Shown piece after piece: positions 13,801-28,800 of a stretch of DNA of 64,000 nucleotides (position 1 is the first letter of the stretch; every line of letters starts with the position of its first letter). The stretch is from contig VUYV01000213.1 in assembly GCA_008711295.1 (NCBI GenBank), forward strand, positions 1,175,644-1,239,643, given 5' to 3'. The notes below the pieces were generated by a model, which made no database searches, was not told the DNA's origin, and saw only the letters and a list, made by a program, of their open reading frames with translations. Source of the stretch: Anarhynchus alexandrinus. Taxonomy: Eukaryota; Chordata; Aves; Charadriiformes; Charadriidae. Position numbers and translations under genes: made by a program.

Positions 13801-16800
13801 TGATTATTTTAAGAAGACAAGTTCCAAGAAGTTCTGAACTCAGATGTAGCACAGAAAACTTAAACAGACCTTCCTGTTTTCAGGGGAATTGTGTGGATTT
13901 GCTAAATGCAAAAATTCACAAGCTGAGCTAGTGCATGAGATGAGTAACGTTTTGTTGCAGTCTATGCACTGACACACATAGCTTCTCAATTTACCTGTTA
14001 GTAGTATGGGGAGCTTTGTTATAGCAGGATTTCCATGTAGATGACCAAAATATGCATCGATCTGGCATCTCCATTACCTTTGGCACATTTATTATGTCAG
14101 TATTTTTTTTGTTATGCTTCTGCTTCGCTTTGCAAACAATTAATTACAGTGTAGTAATTCAGTTTAAAAGCTGAAAACACAAGTAAGTGTGTGTGAGATG
14201 ACCTGTAGATAAAATCTCTTCATTTGTGTTCTGTGGTTTGTTACAGGTCCTTCAGCAGCTTTTAAATCACTTCAGAAAAAACAAGGATAAAGTTCTTCTT
14301 TTCTCCTTTTCCACAAAGGTGAGCTCTGTATGATTTTTATCAGTTAACTTCAGCAGTGGATTCTGAAGCTTAAAGCACTGAGGTGGCAGCTGTCAATCAC
14401 ATTTCTTTTCTCTCTGTACTATGGGAAATAATGACGAGAAGGACAGTGTGCCATGCTCCAGAAGCACGTTGAAACCTTATGTTATCTCATGATAAAAATG
14501 GTGATGGTAAAACAACTGTAACACTCTGCTGCCTTCCTTAGAGTTTTTTAAAACTGTTGTATTACTTTAGTTGTAGATAGCTCATACTGAGTTCAGCTGT
14601 TGTGTCTTCAGTTAGAGCAGTGTCATGGCAAAATACAACTGAAGTATGGTACAATCTTTGTTAGCACTGCAAGTAGTTAAATTTCCTCTGTTCAGCTGGC
14701 TTTTGACAATGACCAGTGATGAAACTTCAACCTTGAGACTTTTTACACCAGATGGTTTGAACTGAAAACAGTGTTTAATTGGAGCAAGAGGTGTACACGC
14801 ACTTCATTTGCCTTGATTTTCTTGTTAGGGAATAAAATGTTTCCTAAAATGGTGCAAACATAATATGGTTTTCTTTACTTAAGTACTCGTAATGATAGCA
14901 TTAAAAAGTATTAAAAAATAATAGTGTGAATGACAATTCAGAGTCTGAAATATTTAATAATTTTGGGGCTTTAAGGCAGACTGCAAGTTTCATATTTTAG
15001 ATGTAGTAGTAAAATGCCCACATGCTTAGGCTTCACAGTGCTTAAGACCAGACTGACTGCTGGTTACTGCATTTTCTTTCTCTCTGTGCCTTTGAACTCT
15101 GACTGTGCATACCACCTGGTTTCTCTGTGCTGGCTCATTTACCATACTTGAAGTCATTGTAACTTGCTATGATGGTAGGAAACTGTTTAAGTTGCCTGCC
15201 TGCTTAATGGGCTGAGCTGACTCAGCATCATTTAAAGGTGTGACAGGCAGCCAGGGTTGGAGGACTGAGTGAGAGCACAGCAGACCAACGTTAGTCACCT
15301 TGAGTGCTGTACCATCACAGCTAAAGATTGTCAAGGATGTTGACATCAAAATAGGGAAGGTTTACACTTATTTTCAATGCTTGGTCTATTGAAAATATAT
15401 TTGAGAAGAATGGCCTCTGTGATTATGTTTAATTGAAAAGATAATATTAAGCACTTAATCTTTTTTTATTTTTCCACCCAGTTGCTAGATGTGCTGGAAC
15501 AATACTGTATGGCATCTGGGCTAGATTACCGAAGACTTGATGGAAGTACAAAATCAGAAGATAGGATCAGAATTGTAAGAGAGTTCAACAGCGTTCAAGA
15601 AATTAACATATGTCTTGTATCTACAATGTAAGAAAATTTAACTTGTCTGTTTTGCTCTGCCTTGCTAGTGTTTAGTAAATAGGTTACTCTTCATTTTATG
15701 TGGTGACCTTGTGAGGGATCACTTTTTTGAGAGAGTGAGTTGTTCTCTTGTCTGTTAGTAAACATAGACTGGCTGCCGTGGACTGAAGCTGCTTAAAATA
15801 TCTGAAGACCTCCTCTCTTCCCCTCTCCTCTGCCTTATGAGGACTGATCTGAAACAAGCAGGTCTCCTGAATCCTAGTTTTAAATTTCCACTTGCTGTAA
15901 GAGTGAGGAAACATGAAATGCTATATTGAACTCAGAATTATCTTTCAGTGTTACTGTAATTTATTGACCACATTAATTAGTGTAAGTCTATTTAAAATAC
16001 TTCAAACAATCCTTGATTGTCTTTTAAAAATGTATTAGACTATCAGATTTGCTTATCGATTTATGATGGATAGTGAATTCTTTTGAAACAGGTCAAGATG
16101 TTCAACTAAAATTAATGGAAATATGATGACCGTTCCCCGGTTACTTCCATGTTTCATCTTGGAAGAAGTTTGTTACCAGGCAAGGGCAGAAAGCAAACAA
16201 AGAGAAGCTTTAATCTTCCTGCCCAGAGGAAAACTCAGGGAAACTCAATGAAACATGCAGATATGCTGTTCTTGCCTATATGATCACTTTGGTCCTTCTT
16301 TACTGAAAGTGTGTATGTTGGAGTTAGATAGGAGGATCCACACTACCTCTGCTTAATTAGAAGTTAAACGTAATCCTAAAGACTGTTACAAGTGCATGTC
16401 AGAACTGTCTTCAGATACTCTCTGGTGCATGTGGGAAGAGATTTGTTTTGTTGGTCATGCGCATTTGTTTGTAATCTCTGTCAACTGTGGAACCTGGCCA
16501 TCAGCTTCCCTAAGACCTTCACAGGTCCCTATTCTTTGTGCCAAGACTGCAGGGAATTACTGCATCTGTAGCATTAGGAAAGACTCTCTAGTTTGTGCTT
16601 CTGTCTGTCTAGTTTAGTTGTGTAATTATAACCTTTTCAGTCCTGTTCTGTTAATTTACATAGAAATAAAAATGAAGGTCAGGAAAACAGAGCTGGACTT
16701 TCTGCTATTAGAGCTTGTGAATACAGAGATTGGTGAGCTTTCCATGCCTGCTGGTGGTGCTTGAGACAAGAGTCTTGATTCTGTTGTTCTTAGTGTTTCT

Positions 16801-19800
16801 CATCTTACTGAGTAAATGGAAGGAACAAACAATGATGGAATTGCAGTCAATATAACCAGTGCTTACTAAGAAAAACAGAAGGTGCAATTCTATGTGTAGT
16901 TTATCACAGATAACAAAATGTTACCTTTTTGCTTGCTTGATACATGTAATAGAAGCAGCTTTGATTTTGTAATCCTTTGGAAATCAGAAAGTTATTTATC
17001 ACAGTTCTACTCTACAAGAGATTCATCCTTCCTCTTACTCAGATTTCAGGCATTAAGGCTTCACAGTATATTCTTTATTTCTCAACACATAGTAAGTTGA
17101 CAGAATTGGGTCATGCTCTTCTGTCCGTACTTTCTTGCAAAGTTTTTGGCTGACTGTTCTGTGTAGTCAATTTGTACGTGTTCTGAAAGTCCCATTGCTC
17201 GAAGAGCCAAATGTTGATTTTCACTGAAAATACTTGCACAGTCTTTTGGCTGCAAAAATGCGTTCCACAAAGGATGAATTCCCCACATAGTGATCTTAAG
17301 TCTGCCTTTATATTCCACTGGTGCAGTTAACATACAACTTTAAACAGGAAGCTCCAATCTATAAATTAGTGAGTTACAGTGCAGACAGTGGTGATGACTT
17401 CACTGTTAAATTTACAGTATTCCTGTTTTATATTCCATTTTTTTATACTGGCAAAATGCCGTTTCTGCCTGGAATTGCCTATAGAAATTTGGAAATCCTA
17501 ATTTTAATTGGTTGGTTAGTTTTTTGAGAAATAGGGCCTTAAACAAAGTTAAAAAAAAAAAAACCAATGCCAAAAAAACCCTGCCTATCTATATAGCTTA
17601 ACCTCAAGTATTGCAGGTAATGTTAGTATCAAACATAGTTGTATAGCTATCCATAATGCTTTTATGGATAGCTATGACTAATACAGTTATAGGGATAAAT
17701 ATATTTTATGGATGTTGAGAGAAAATACGATTTCTTCAGAGCTTACAAATTCGATCAAACTAGTAGGTATAGATTATGATTTCAGCCTTGAGCATTATGA
17801 CAAAATAGGTATACATCTGTTGGAACTTCTAAGGCTTATGAAGTAAAGTCTGTTTCAGAGTACTTTAGTACTGTGCTGGTGGTGCTGAGAAAATGCATGA
17901 TTATTTGGAAGAAAGGAAGGGGATTTTTGGTCATGCATAGAAACGTTAAAATACTGCTAGAGTTGCTATAAGTTGATAGGAGAATGTCAGAACTTGCAAA
18001 TCCATTGATGCTGCTTAGCCTGAAGAAGGGGAACTGCATATGTGCAATACTGAAGTCTATGCAGTCCTGATCCATTGCAGTGTTCTGGAAGAAATAAGAG
18101 CAGCAAGTGTTCCCACCTTTAAAGCTAAATCACTATTCTCTGGGCTCTCCACAACAGTTTTTCTCTAGATTAATTCCTTCAGAATAATTATAAATTAAAG
18201 TCTATTTCTGCTTCTCAGTTTTCTTTATTATGTAAAGAGGAGTGCTTAGATGATGAAGAGATGATGGTTAGAGAAATTTGGAGACATATTTTATCGTGAA
18301 AGGTTATAGTATGTGTTTCCATTATACCTGCAGCATTTTCAGTTACTGTCCATTACTGGAGTGCTGTCCATTACTTTATACTTTTTCAGGGCTTCACTTA
18401 ACTTGAATTTTTCACAACTGTGTTGCAAATAATTAACGTGCATGTAAACACATTCAAAGAATTCTCAGCCACAAGATCTCACTGAAACAGAGAAGTTACA
18501 AACTATGAAAAACTTACCTCAGTAAAGAGAATTACATAGTCACAGGTTTCATGGAAACTTTGATAATGTGTTATTGTTTTGTACCTTCTGAACATTGTGA
18601 TATTAAGTTGTCAGAGATAGGATATAAACACAAGCTATTTATTTAACATGGTGTGCAGTTTTAAATAAGATGATCTTTTGAAAACTGTTGTTTGGAACAG
18701 AACCGTTATGAGACATTTCATACAGGACTCTTCATTTCAGCTGTATTATAGTAATTTGCATGTACCATCTTGCAATAATGACTTTAACCTCTGGTTAAAA
18801 TCACATTTAAAATGGAAGATATTCTTTACAATGCACAAACTAACTACTGCATCATTCTGCCCATGAAGGATATAGGAGCTGTTCTTTTTCTGTTTTGGAG
18901 TATCTGAATTTTTTTGGCTTACCTAAAAATGTTGAAAATGAAAATCTTTATAAAGCTTAGTACCCTGTTTAGTTAATTTCCGTAGTCAGTCTGTGTTACT
19001 GACCCTAAGGCTTTGCACTGAGGTTTAATTCATTTTTCAGCTCCAAATATTGCAATTTTTATGAGAAAGCATTTGGAAAAACATGTTGACTTATGTTTCA
19101 GTCTGACTGCAGGGTCAGTTTGGTAAGATGAGATGCTGAATTCTGTCCTCACTGAAAAGAAATATACCAAAATTCCAAAATACAGTAAGGTATTCTGAAA
19201 AATACAAAGATTTTTATTCAGCATTTCAAACTCTGACAGCGCTCATCCTCCGGAAACCTCCGTTAATATTGGCAGGTTCCCACATCCTCTCCTTTTCCAG
19301 ATTTAACTAACCTAACACCATACCACACCTGGAAGGAAGAGGCCACAACTGTATTTACATTAACAAAGATTCTGTGAAGACTGAAAGGTGGTGGGGCTCC
19401 ATAAGCTTTTGGCTTCTGTCTCCATTTATTCACATACCTGGAAACTTTACCTTTCCCACTGCTTTAAACAAGCAGAATATAAAGTAATCTATTAAAACCA
19501 GGTGCTTGGTAAATTAAGTTGGATTGAGTTTTGCAGTTTTGTGGTATCTCATTCAGAAAAAGGCACTTGAAATTAGTGTTGTTTGTGTTAATGTAAAGAA
19601 TTGCTTCAGTAGTTAAATTAATAATAGTATTTTGGTGTGTTTTGTAGGAATTTTGGTTGAGCCAGTTGAAAAGAATTTTCAATATTTGCTTGTTTTGCAG
19701 CTGGATGAGAAGTGGTATTTTCCTCACTTTTGTTCCTATCAAATCATCACAGTTTTGTTAGATTCAGCAAGGGCATTAGTTAGCTACCTCAGGTTAAGCG

Positions 19801-22800
19801 TATGCTTAAATTCTTTGCTGGCTTGCAGGCTTTACCCGAAAGCACAGTACAGCTGTTGAATGTTTAAGACTATGTAACTGGTACCTCTGTGACTTCTTAC
19901 CCCCAGAGGAGACAATTTTCTTACAGTGATTTTTTTTTTTTTTCTTTTTAATGACAGGTATTAATGTTGCTGATATGCAGCTGTGTGGCCAGCTATATTT
20001 TTACGTTGACTTACATACTGTACAAATATACTTTTGACAGTTACTCATTCTTATAGATATGACTTACCCTAGACTGTGACTATTTTAGTGGAAGCTACAC
20101 AGCTTTATTGTCAAAATTATGTTCTGAGATAAGAGGAAGTAATATGTAATGCAGAGTTTTTATTGAATCTATAGTTTTCCTCCTTCTATAATGTTAGCTG
20201 GCGTGAAAGTAGTAGTGAATTTCAGTATAGTTGTTGGGGGAGTTGGCCTGTGTAGGGCTCAGTTGGGTATGAAGTAGCAATCAGGACTTTTACTGTAGTA
20301 AGATGACAACAGTTAGTTATGACTCAGCTAGTCATACAGTTTGTAATTTTCTTGCTACTTAGGTAAGACGATTGCATTTTACAGCAGTGGTTATTTAAGT
20401 ACTTGGTACTTATTAACACAACAGTAAGACAAAACTGTACCCCACTATTTTCAGTATCTATTGTGCTTTTTTTTATGTTGGGGAAGGGTATGCTAATACG
20501 GACCTAATACACTGAAAAAAATGGTTCTGTTTTTCTTACTGTCAAATAATTCTGTTTTTTTCATTTTTATGTTTTTAGGGCTGGTGGACTGGGTCTTAAT
20601 TTTGTTGGTGCCAATGTTGTTATACTGTTTGATCCTACATGGAACCCAGCAAATGATCTTCAAGCTATTGACAGGTACACACTCAAAATACAGAACTTAA
20701 TCCATGTTGTACTCTTCTTTTGCTATGATCCTATAATTTAATTGTCCAACTAAAATTTCCTAAGGGAAGACATTTTTTACATAGTCTGACTTGTCCACAA
20801 GACAGTAAGAAACATCCAGCTAAATTTTTTTTAGCTTTGTTCTTGTTTTTATCCCTGAATTTTACTACTTATTTTCCATTTTATTTTTGTGGCACTGTGA
20901 TGATGGGCTCATTAAAAATAATTAAAAAAAAAAAAGCCATAGTACTGTAACTTTTTGTGATCTCTAGAACATGTACATGTGTGTCTAGCTGGATGGCATT
21001 TTTCCTGTGTTTGTCAGGACAGAGTAGGTTGTAATTGACCCTAGTTCAAGTGATGTTTTGAATTCCAGAATCCTTAAAGAAAAACATTTATGTTCTTTTC
21101 TGCTTCACCCTTGTGGAGATCAGTGTCTTTTCAGCACTCGCTTCCATCTCTGATATTATGCCATTGGAGGATTTCCAGGAATCTGGATTTTTCTTTCAAG
21201 GCTTTTTGATGTTTCCCTAGGAATTCAGGACAGGCTTGTGAATAGCTAAAGTAAAGAATATTGGAAGCCTTCAAAATTCAGTAGATTTATATATTATTGT
21301 GAACAGAACTAAACTTGTTTCTGTTGTCTCATCCAATTACGTATCACACAGAATCACAGAATGGTCAGGGTTGGAAGGGACCTCTGGAGATCATCTAGTC
21401 CAACCCCCCCGCCAGAGCAGTGTCACCTACAGCAGGTTGCACAGGACAGTGTCCAGGCGGGTTTTGAATGTCTCCAGAGTGGGAGACTCCACAACCTCTC
21501 TGGGCAGCCTGTTCCAGTGCTCTGCCACCCTCAAAGTAAAGAAGTTCCTCCTCATGTTAAGATGAAACTTCCTATGTTCAAGTTTGTGCCCATTCCCTCT
21601 TGTCCTATCACCAGGCACAATTCTATTTTAAGGTGTTTTCTAAGAGGTGTTTATGTTCACCTGTTCTAGAGAAATATGTGTAACAGAAATGTGTATTGTT
21701 GAAAGAGACTATCTTTAAAGAATCCTTGTAAGACCACATTTCCATGAATTGGTTCACTCTGTCTTGAACTTTCACAATATAATCTATTAGAAGCTTCAGA
21801 GTTTCTTATCTAGATAGAGCACTGCCTGTTTGTTAGCTGTTCTTATTATGTTGTAACTTGCAAAGTGCTTTATCAAGTTAAGAAAGAACATAGTCCCCAA
21901 AGTAATCAATGATCTAACTCCTATATAATGCAATTAGGAGAACATCTTGTGCAAGAGCAGGTGGAGACAGGGTGGGTGGGGAAAATAGAAACTGAGAAAA
22001 CATCATGGAAGATGGATTTTCAAGGGAGATGGGAGACTGGCCTTGAGAAACAAATTGAGGAGAAAGCTTTTTCAACTAGCTAGGCCTGGGAAGAAACTTG
22101 GTAAACTAAGTGTAAAGGAAAGGGGAATGAAATACTGAGGAAAACTTGGGAAGGGCAGGGGGAACATGGCCAAGAAAAAAATCCCAAACAAAAAAACCCC
22201 AAACCAAAACCCAACCAACTCATAAATGATTTAGAGCACTTTTGTTTATTGGAATGTTTTTTTTAAAAATTATTTGTTTTACTACCCTTAAAAGCTGTCT
22301 TTTTTTCTTTTTTTAACTGATAAAAAATATGTTTTTTAATATGCCACTGTCCTTGCAGAGCTTACAGGATTGGCCAGTACAGAGATGTTAAAGTATTCAG
22401 ATTGATATCCTTGGGAACTGTGGAGGAGATGATGTACTTGCGACAAGTTTATAAACAGGTAAAGTTCACAAACTATTGAAATTGGGAGCTCTTTTTAGCT
22501 GTTTCAATTACTGAAGGCTCAGCTAGCCTATAGTTTATCTTGGTTTTATGATACATACTGTTGCCTTGAATAATTAAGAGGAGATACATCATTTAGCAAT
22601 TGTGAAAGAACAAAAAAGAATGGTATTTGTATTCAAGTCTTTCTGTAACTTTTGACAGTTTAATTGTGCAATATACACTAACCAGGTTATACAGAGATGA
22701 AAACTATTTTATTTAAAAACTTGTTAAATATATCTGCGAAAATTGTAGTTAGGATCTGCAGCAATCTGATTCAGGCAGCTTTTTCTTTTTGAAAGGTTGG

Positions 22801-25800
22801 AGAAAGAGAGCAAAAATCTTTCTGGTGCTATAGAAGAAAAGCAAGATGACATTGCTACTCTCCTGCCTTTGTAAACTTCCTTATAAAAGGAGGCGGAAAC
22901 AGCTTGTAGCTGCTGCTATTATGAAGATAAGAAGTGATGGTGTCTGTCAGAATATTGAACCTGAAACAGTGTCTCTCTAAATTTTGCTACTTGCATGGAT
23001 AGGTGTAAAAGCCTAACAGTGGTAAAAACAAAGTGTCTGGTTTGAGGAACACATAATCTAGCAACTGTTTCCTAATGAGATCAGAAATAAAACAAAAAAT
23101 AATCAAACTTAAACATGAACAACAAAGAGCAGGCTGCAGAATAAGAAACTAGACTAAATATGAACATGTTTTTCTCAATAAAAATTGCAAGTTAAGATTA
23201 TTGGCTTTAAGTTAAGATACTGACATTATAGACTTATAAACTTGGAGAAAGGAAGAAAATCAGTGAGATAAAGTTGTCCTGAAGATTGCATTGCATAGAA
23301 AAGGTGAAGTGGGTCACCTCAGTGGGCAAATGATACCATGTATTAAAGAAAGCTTTGTGAAATTGGATAATTTCAATTTTTGGCCATAAACAGGAAAAAT
23401 TTGGTATTGAGTCTTCAGTGACAACACTCTCCCGTAGCTGGATTATTTATAAGCAGGAGGTTGTAGGCTGATGATTAGGAAGTGCAGTAATGGACACTGT
23501 CATTATCCTCATTCTTATTTGTCATTTAGTTAAATCTGTGTGATGTTCTAAGATCAAGTATTTAGACACGGTATCTGATTTCACAGAGCACATAGTCAGG
23601 AAGTCCACAGGTGGAAGATCAAATCTTGAACTGCTGTCTTTAATGTGTATGGCCTGCTTTAAAATACTACTTTCAAAAGTGTAACAGTTACTTTACCTGA
23701 CTTAAATTCAATCTTCTGTAGAAGCAAAAAAAAAAAAAATTAAAAAAATTACAGTTCTGTTTAATTTTGACAAAATTATCAAAGTAAAAAAGAGGAAACT
23801 TGTTAAGAAGTTGTTAAAGTAGGTGATGGGCTGATGTGCTTGCAGGTAATCGGACAATTTTCAGACACTCTGTATCAGAAGCTCAGAATGAAGAAACATT
23901 GTTTTAATAGTTGAAATCGTATACCAATAAGGCGAGTTAAATATAAAACACAGTAAGTCCAAAAACTACTTTTGAGGGTTGGTGGTCTCAAAACATAAAA
24001 GCTAATAATTCAGTTTTCAAACGCATCAGGAGCAAGAATTGTATTGCTCTATGGGTGCTGCTTTAGGGAGGTTTAAAGGAGTGTTCATTGCAAAAAAACC
24101 CCACATGGTTTATTCTTTATATCCACATTCATGGAAGAGCTTAGAAAGCATCCTGTTGCAAAGTTTCTCTTGTCTGAAGTACTTTTGTGGATTCATTTCA
24201 ACAGCAAGTATCAGTAGGAGAAGTCTCTGAAAGGCTAACAAAATGATCAATAGCAGAGTATGACCAGCTATATTCACTAAAATCCTGAAGGACCGAGTTG
24301 TGCTTCACAGAGGTCTTTGGTGCTGGTCATCTTGTAGATAAAGAAGACCTGGATGATACTCTCTGTTTGGATTTCCAAAAGGCATGCATAAAACTTCTTG
24401 AAAGGCTCTTGGTTTGTTCGTTTGTTTTGGTTTTTTTTCCTTCAAGTTGACTTGTGTTTTTCAAGTCGAACAAGAAGCAATAAACAGAGTAATTGTAAAT
24501 CGGAATTTTTTTTAGTCTACACTTGAATTGCATTGCCTGCTATTGACACTTGAGTGCAGGTAGGAAATTTTAAGTAAGTTGTGAAGACAATGCCTTTATG
24601 TTCTGTTGAAAATTCAGAAACCATGAGTATGCGTGGGCATGTGGCTCTTGGTGAACTATACAAATGTGCTCTCAGACCTAAATGTTGTCATCCATCCCTT
24701 TCATGAAATGAATTTACGTGAAAACGCTATATGATGTTTGTAGTGTATTCTTACTGAGGGATCTATTTGCTTTCAAATTTGCTGAATTTATTTTTATTAG
24801 TGGTGTTTAGTTGTCTGACCTAGCCATATGTGATTGAGGAATCTGATATAAATAAAATTGAAATCTAACATAATAGAAACCTGAATAAGTTATATCTGTA
24901 TCCTAAAGCATACTTACGTAAAAACCATGCATAATTTAAGAGTAAGTAAACTGTGCTTAGCTAAGGTTAAATTAGAATCTGACTATATAGTTACTGTCCT
25001 ACATAATTCAAGAGATGTGCTGTCTAGGAAAGTACCTGTTCAGTGCTAGAACTAGAAGTGAGTAGAACTAAAGAACTACCAACTGCTTAGAGACAGTTAC
25101 AAAAAATATTACAGGTCTGGTATACATAAAACCATGGTTTTGACATTCTTCCACTTAAAGCCAAATATACCAATTATGTAAGTATTGAAAATTTGCAGTC
25201 ATTGGAATGCAGCTAAACCTGCCTGGCTTCAAAAATGTTTTAATTCTGCCTGACAAACTACTTGTCTTTCCTTTTCACCTGGAAGATTTTTAAGACACTT
25301 TTGTTCAATCTATTTAGTAAGAGTGCATGATAAATAAAATATTCAGAGATCAGTAAAGTAATCTTGTGGCTTTTATGTAGTCCTTACCAAGTAAGCATGC
25401 AGTGCAAAGGACTATGAAAAAAATAATAAGAATTTAATATTGAGGAAGGACAGGCAGTCAAGGTAGAGGAGTGTCAGTAGAGTGCATAGTGGGTGTCTGA
25501 TATTAGACAGCAATGAAGTAAAAGACTTGAAATATTTTTATTTTTTTATTCAGTAAAACCAACCAGGTTCATATTATATCACGGTCTATTATACCAACAT
25601 CTGCTGGAGAAATTAAAACAAAATATCCTCCCATAGGAATTTCTGCCTGCTCGCTCTAAAGCTGTGCGTATAATGTGGATGCCAGGAAATTCTGACATGT
25701 TGTTGGAGCAAACACTTCTGAAATCTCTTGTGTTGTTCTGTTTTAGCAACTTCACTGTGTGGTGGTTGGAAGTGAAAATGCCAAGCGGTATTTCGAGGCA

Positions 25801-28800
25801 GTGCAAGGATCAAAGGAACATCAAGGAGAGCTTTTTGGGATCCATAACCTTTTCAAACTTAGGACTCATGGGTCCTGTCTTACCAAAGATATCCTGGAGG
25901 TGTGAAGTCCTACCTTTTTACTTCTGGATATTAGTTTTACATTTTTTCTTTCCCCATGAGATGTTTCCATTCAAAAGGATGACAAAGTACTTTATAGAAC
26001 AGATAAACAGTACCTGTCTATGCAGGGCTTTAAATTAAATAGGCATGCTAATTTCTTGCTCTGATGTAGACGAGATAAATTTCCTTAAATCAAACAAAAA
26101 ACTGGAAGAAATATGGATTATAATTTCCAAAAGTTTGTAATATATTTCTTTTCCTAATAAAAATGCTGTAACTTATTTTTGTGGCACTTACATGTAACTT
26201 TGTGCACTGATACCTTTTATTCATCAGTAGCTCAAGTGACCTTTTAAGACAGAATTCTGATTATAAAAATATTTTTTTATGGTCATAGTAACCTTTGTAT
26301 AATACATTTTGAGATGTCAAACTGTTTGATAAAATACATTTTATCGTGCTAGATTTAAAAATGTTACAAGGAGGAAGTAAATAACTGAGGCTTCCTAATT
26401 TAAGATTCATTTCTTAGTTACTCTGAAAAGACTGTTGGCACAATTCCATAGCATATAGTGCACACTGGTTTTAAGTATATGCAGTATTACATCTTTTTTT
26501 TTTATCCAGCATGTTTGTTGCAGCTAACTTACATCTTGGAATTTATTGCAGCTTTATTCTAGGTTTCTTTCCATCCTTCCCTTTGTTTTGTTATTTTGCC
26601 TATACTAGGAAGAGTCTGGGGAATATGATATAGTAGTATGGAGGCAGCATAACCAAAAGAATAATGTGGTATAAGAACACGTTTTTTGGGGATATTAAGC
26701 TCCAGAGTTCTCTAAATTAAATATAAATGAAAACATAGCATGTAATATGAACATTGTAGCAGATGTTCTGTTTTGGAAAAAAGTTAAGAATTATTAAAAC
26801 AGTCTATGCATAAGATCCTCCCAATTTATGCAGCACGTTACTTTTCCTACAGGTTATGGCTTAGATCAAAGTGCAGTAAGTGCCAAAATGTAAGTCGTAA
26901 TCTGGACTTTGCTGTTTGTACTTCTGATGCTTATATCTCTGTAGAAAAAAAGAAAAACTTTTTTGTTTTTTTCTGGGCTTGCCTTTTTTTAACTTGGAAC
27001 AGATACAGTTTTTATTCTATACATTCTTGATTGTTTTAGAGGGAAGGGCGAGTAGAAGCAGGAGTCATGACAGCAACTACATGGCTAAAGGAAGAGACTC
27101 CTCCGTGCAGCTCAGAAAAGGTGAGGAGTCTGTGGATTACAGACCAGAGCATGACAGTCCCTCTAGTTCCTGATACTGCAGTGGCAAATGTGGACAGTGT
27201 GTTGTTAGGCTGGTAATGCTTCTACCCTAGGTTGCACTTGCCATCTTTTATTGTCTGTCTGCCTTTGGTTTTATAACCAATGCATTAGATAATGACATGC
27301 TGTCTGTATTTAAAGTGGAATATTTTGAACATCTGGTAATAGGGTATTCTATGACCTATACAACACTTTGATGTGCTCAGTCTGAATGAAGGTGTTACTA
27401 ACATGCTGTTATTACAGAGCAATATTGTTTACTAAAGCATTGCTCTGTAGTGTCTTAAGAGTGACAGCCTTATGATATGACATGGCATGACATGATATAA
27501 TATGATATGACAGCCTTCTGATGAAGAAGTCAGTTGAGAATCTAACACCTACTGTTTAGAAGACTTTGGTTAGGGAACTGTGGAAAGGAGTACAATTGAT
27601 TGAGAGGATTGAAAGGTTGCTTCAGGTTTTGTGGATCTCTGTGGAAGACATGGGCTATGTATTTGATGTAATCAGACAGTGATTCCCACCAAATCAGTGG
27701 TCTGTTCAATGCTGTCTTTTTCTTTTTTTTTTTTAATAATGTATCTAATAATTTCCTTCTGGAACAAGATCTTCTTTTTTTTCCTTTAAAGGCTTGGTTT
27801 AACGGGGGCATTTTTATGAACATTTTTGACTGAACACTGTGTTCAGTTGATTTAGCAAGCAAACAGTTAGGCTTACAATGTGGCCTCTAAGGGTGAAAAT
27901 ATCAGATTAGATCATACTGAACAGTACTGAAAATTATCCAATGTCTCTTATGCTTTTTGCAGATTTCTGTGGGTAAATGTCAGTATTAATTTAAATCAGT
28001 ATGCCATCACATTGGTCATAACCTACATTGCTAATACATCACTGCATGGTCATGATCTCACAGTGGATTTGGTGACTTAACTTTTTTAGCTTGTGTTAAA
28101 TGCTTTTTGATAAGCAGGGTAATATTAGGATTAATATAATAATTTTACAATTTCTACTAAACAAAAGTTTAGTACTTAGCTATTTGACTTTTCATTTAGA
28201 CATTGTCATAATTTTTGTCTCAGTAGTACACAGTTTTGGAGTTGTATTCCAGACTTCTGTCGCTTCAAAATGTTTTAAGGTTGCCTGGAGGTAATTTTTG
28301 TTTGATTGCAGTAGGCCTCAACTAATTTTAAGAGCAGAATGTTATGTACTCATAGCTCTTTTAAAGTGTCTTACCCCCCATATATGATGAGGTTGGCCAC
28401 TCCTGGGAGATTATTTTTTTGTGAATGTCATTACACACTACTTAGGTTTGAATCATGAAGTCGCTTTTCAAACTATCTTTGAAAGATTAAAAGTTGCAAC
28501 AAGATCAGTATAAACTAGAAAAATATGGGTGTGGATTGTGAAGACATAGGTTATTTTAGCAGTGTCCAGCATATATAGTCTCAAATATATTTTTGGTTAT
28601 TTTTATTGTTCTGCTAAAAACTTTGTTCTGCTAAAGACTTTCCTATAATTTCAGTTTATGATTTGTTTTGTATTTGGTTTCTATTTGTGTATTGTAATGC
28701 TATTTTGTATATTTTTTGATTGAGTAACATAGTGAAAATCTGCTTTTTTTTATACTGCTTTGGAATTAGTTGTGTTCCATATGTTATTATGTTTTAAATA

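Larger units (their letters stand above)
8107..14246 (+). other. ERCC6L2 intron (6.1 kb)
   Basis: The intron runs from gtaaac to ttacag. It holds a doubtful old CR1-like piece at about 8490-8690, a short CR1 3' fragment at 9808-9868 and A/C-rich low complexity at about 10119-10165. The remainder, 10.2-14.2 kb, shows no recognisable element; an AAT-type short repeat sits at 13085-13106. Confidence 0.85.

Noticed and set aside
21299..21669. Overlapping plus-strand open frames of 88 and 102 codons
   Set aside because: They are shadows of the antisense CR1 fragment at 21347-21620, whose minus-strand frame is the real CR1 ORF2 end.
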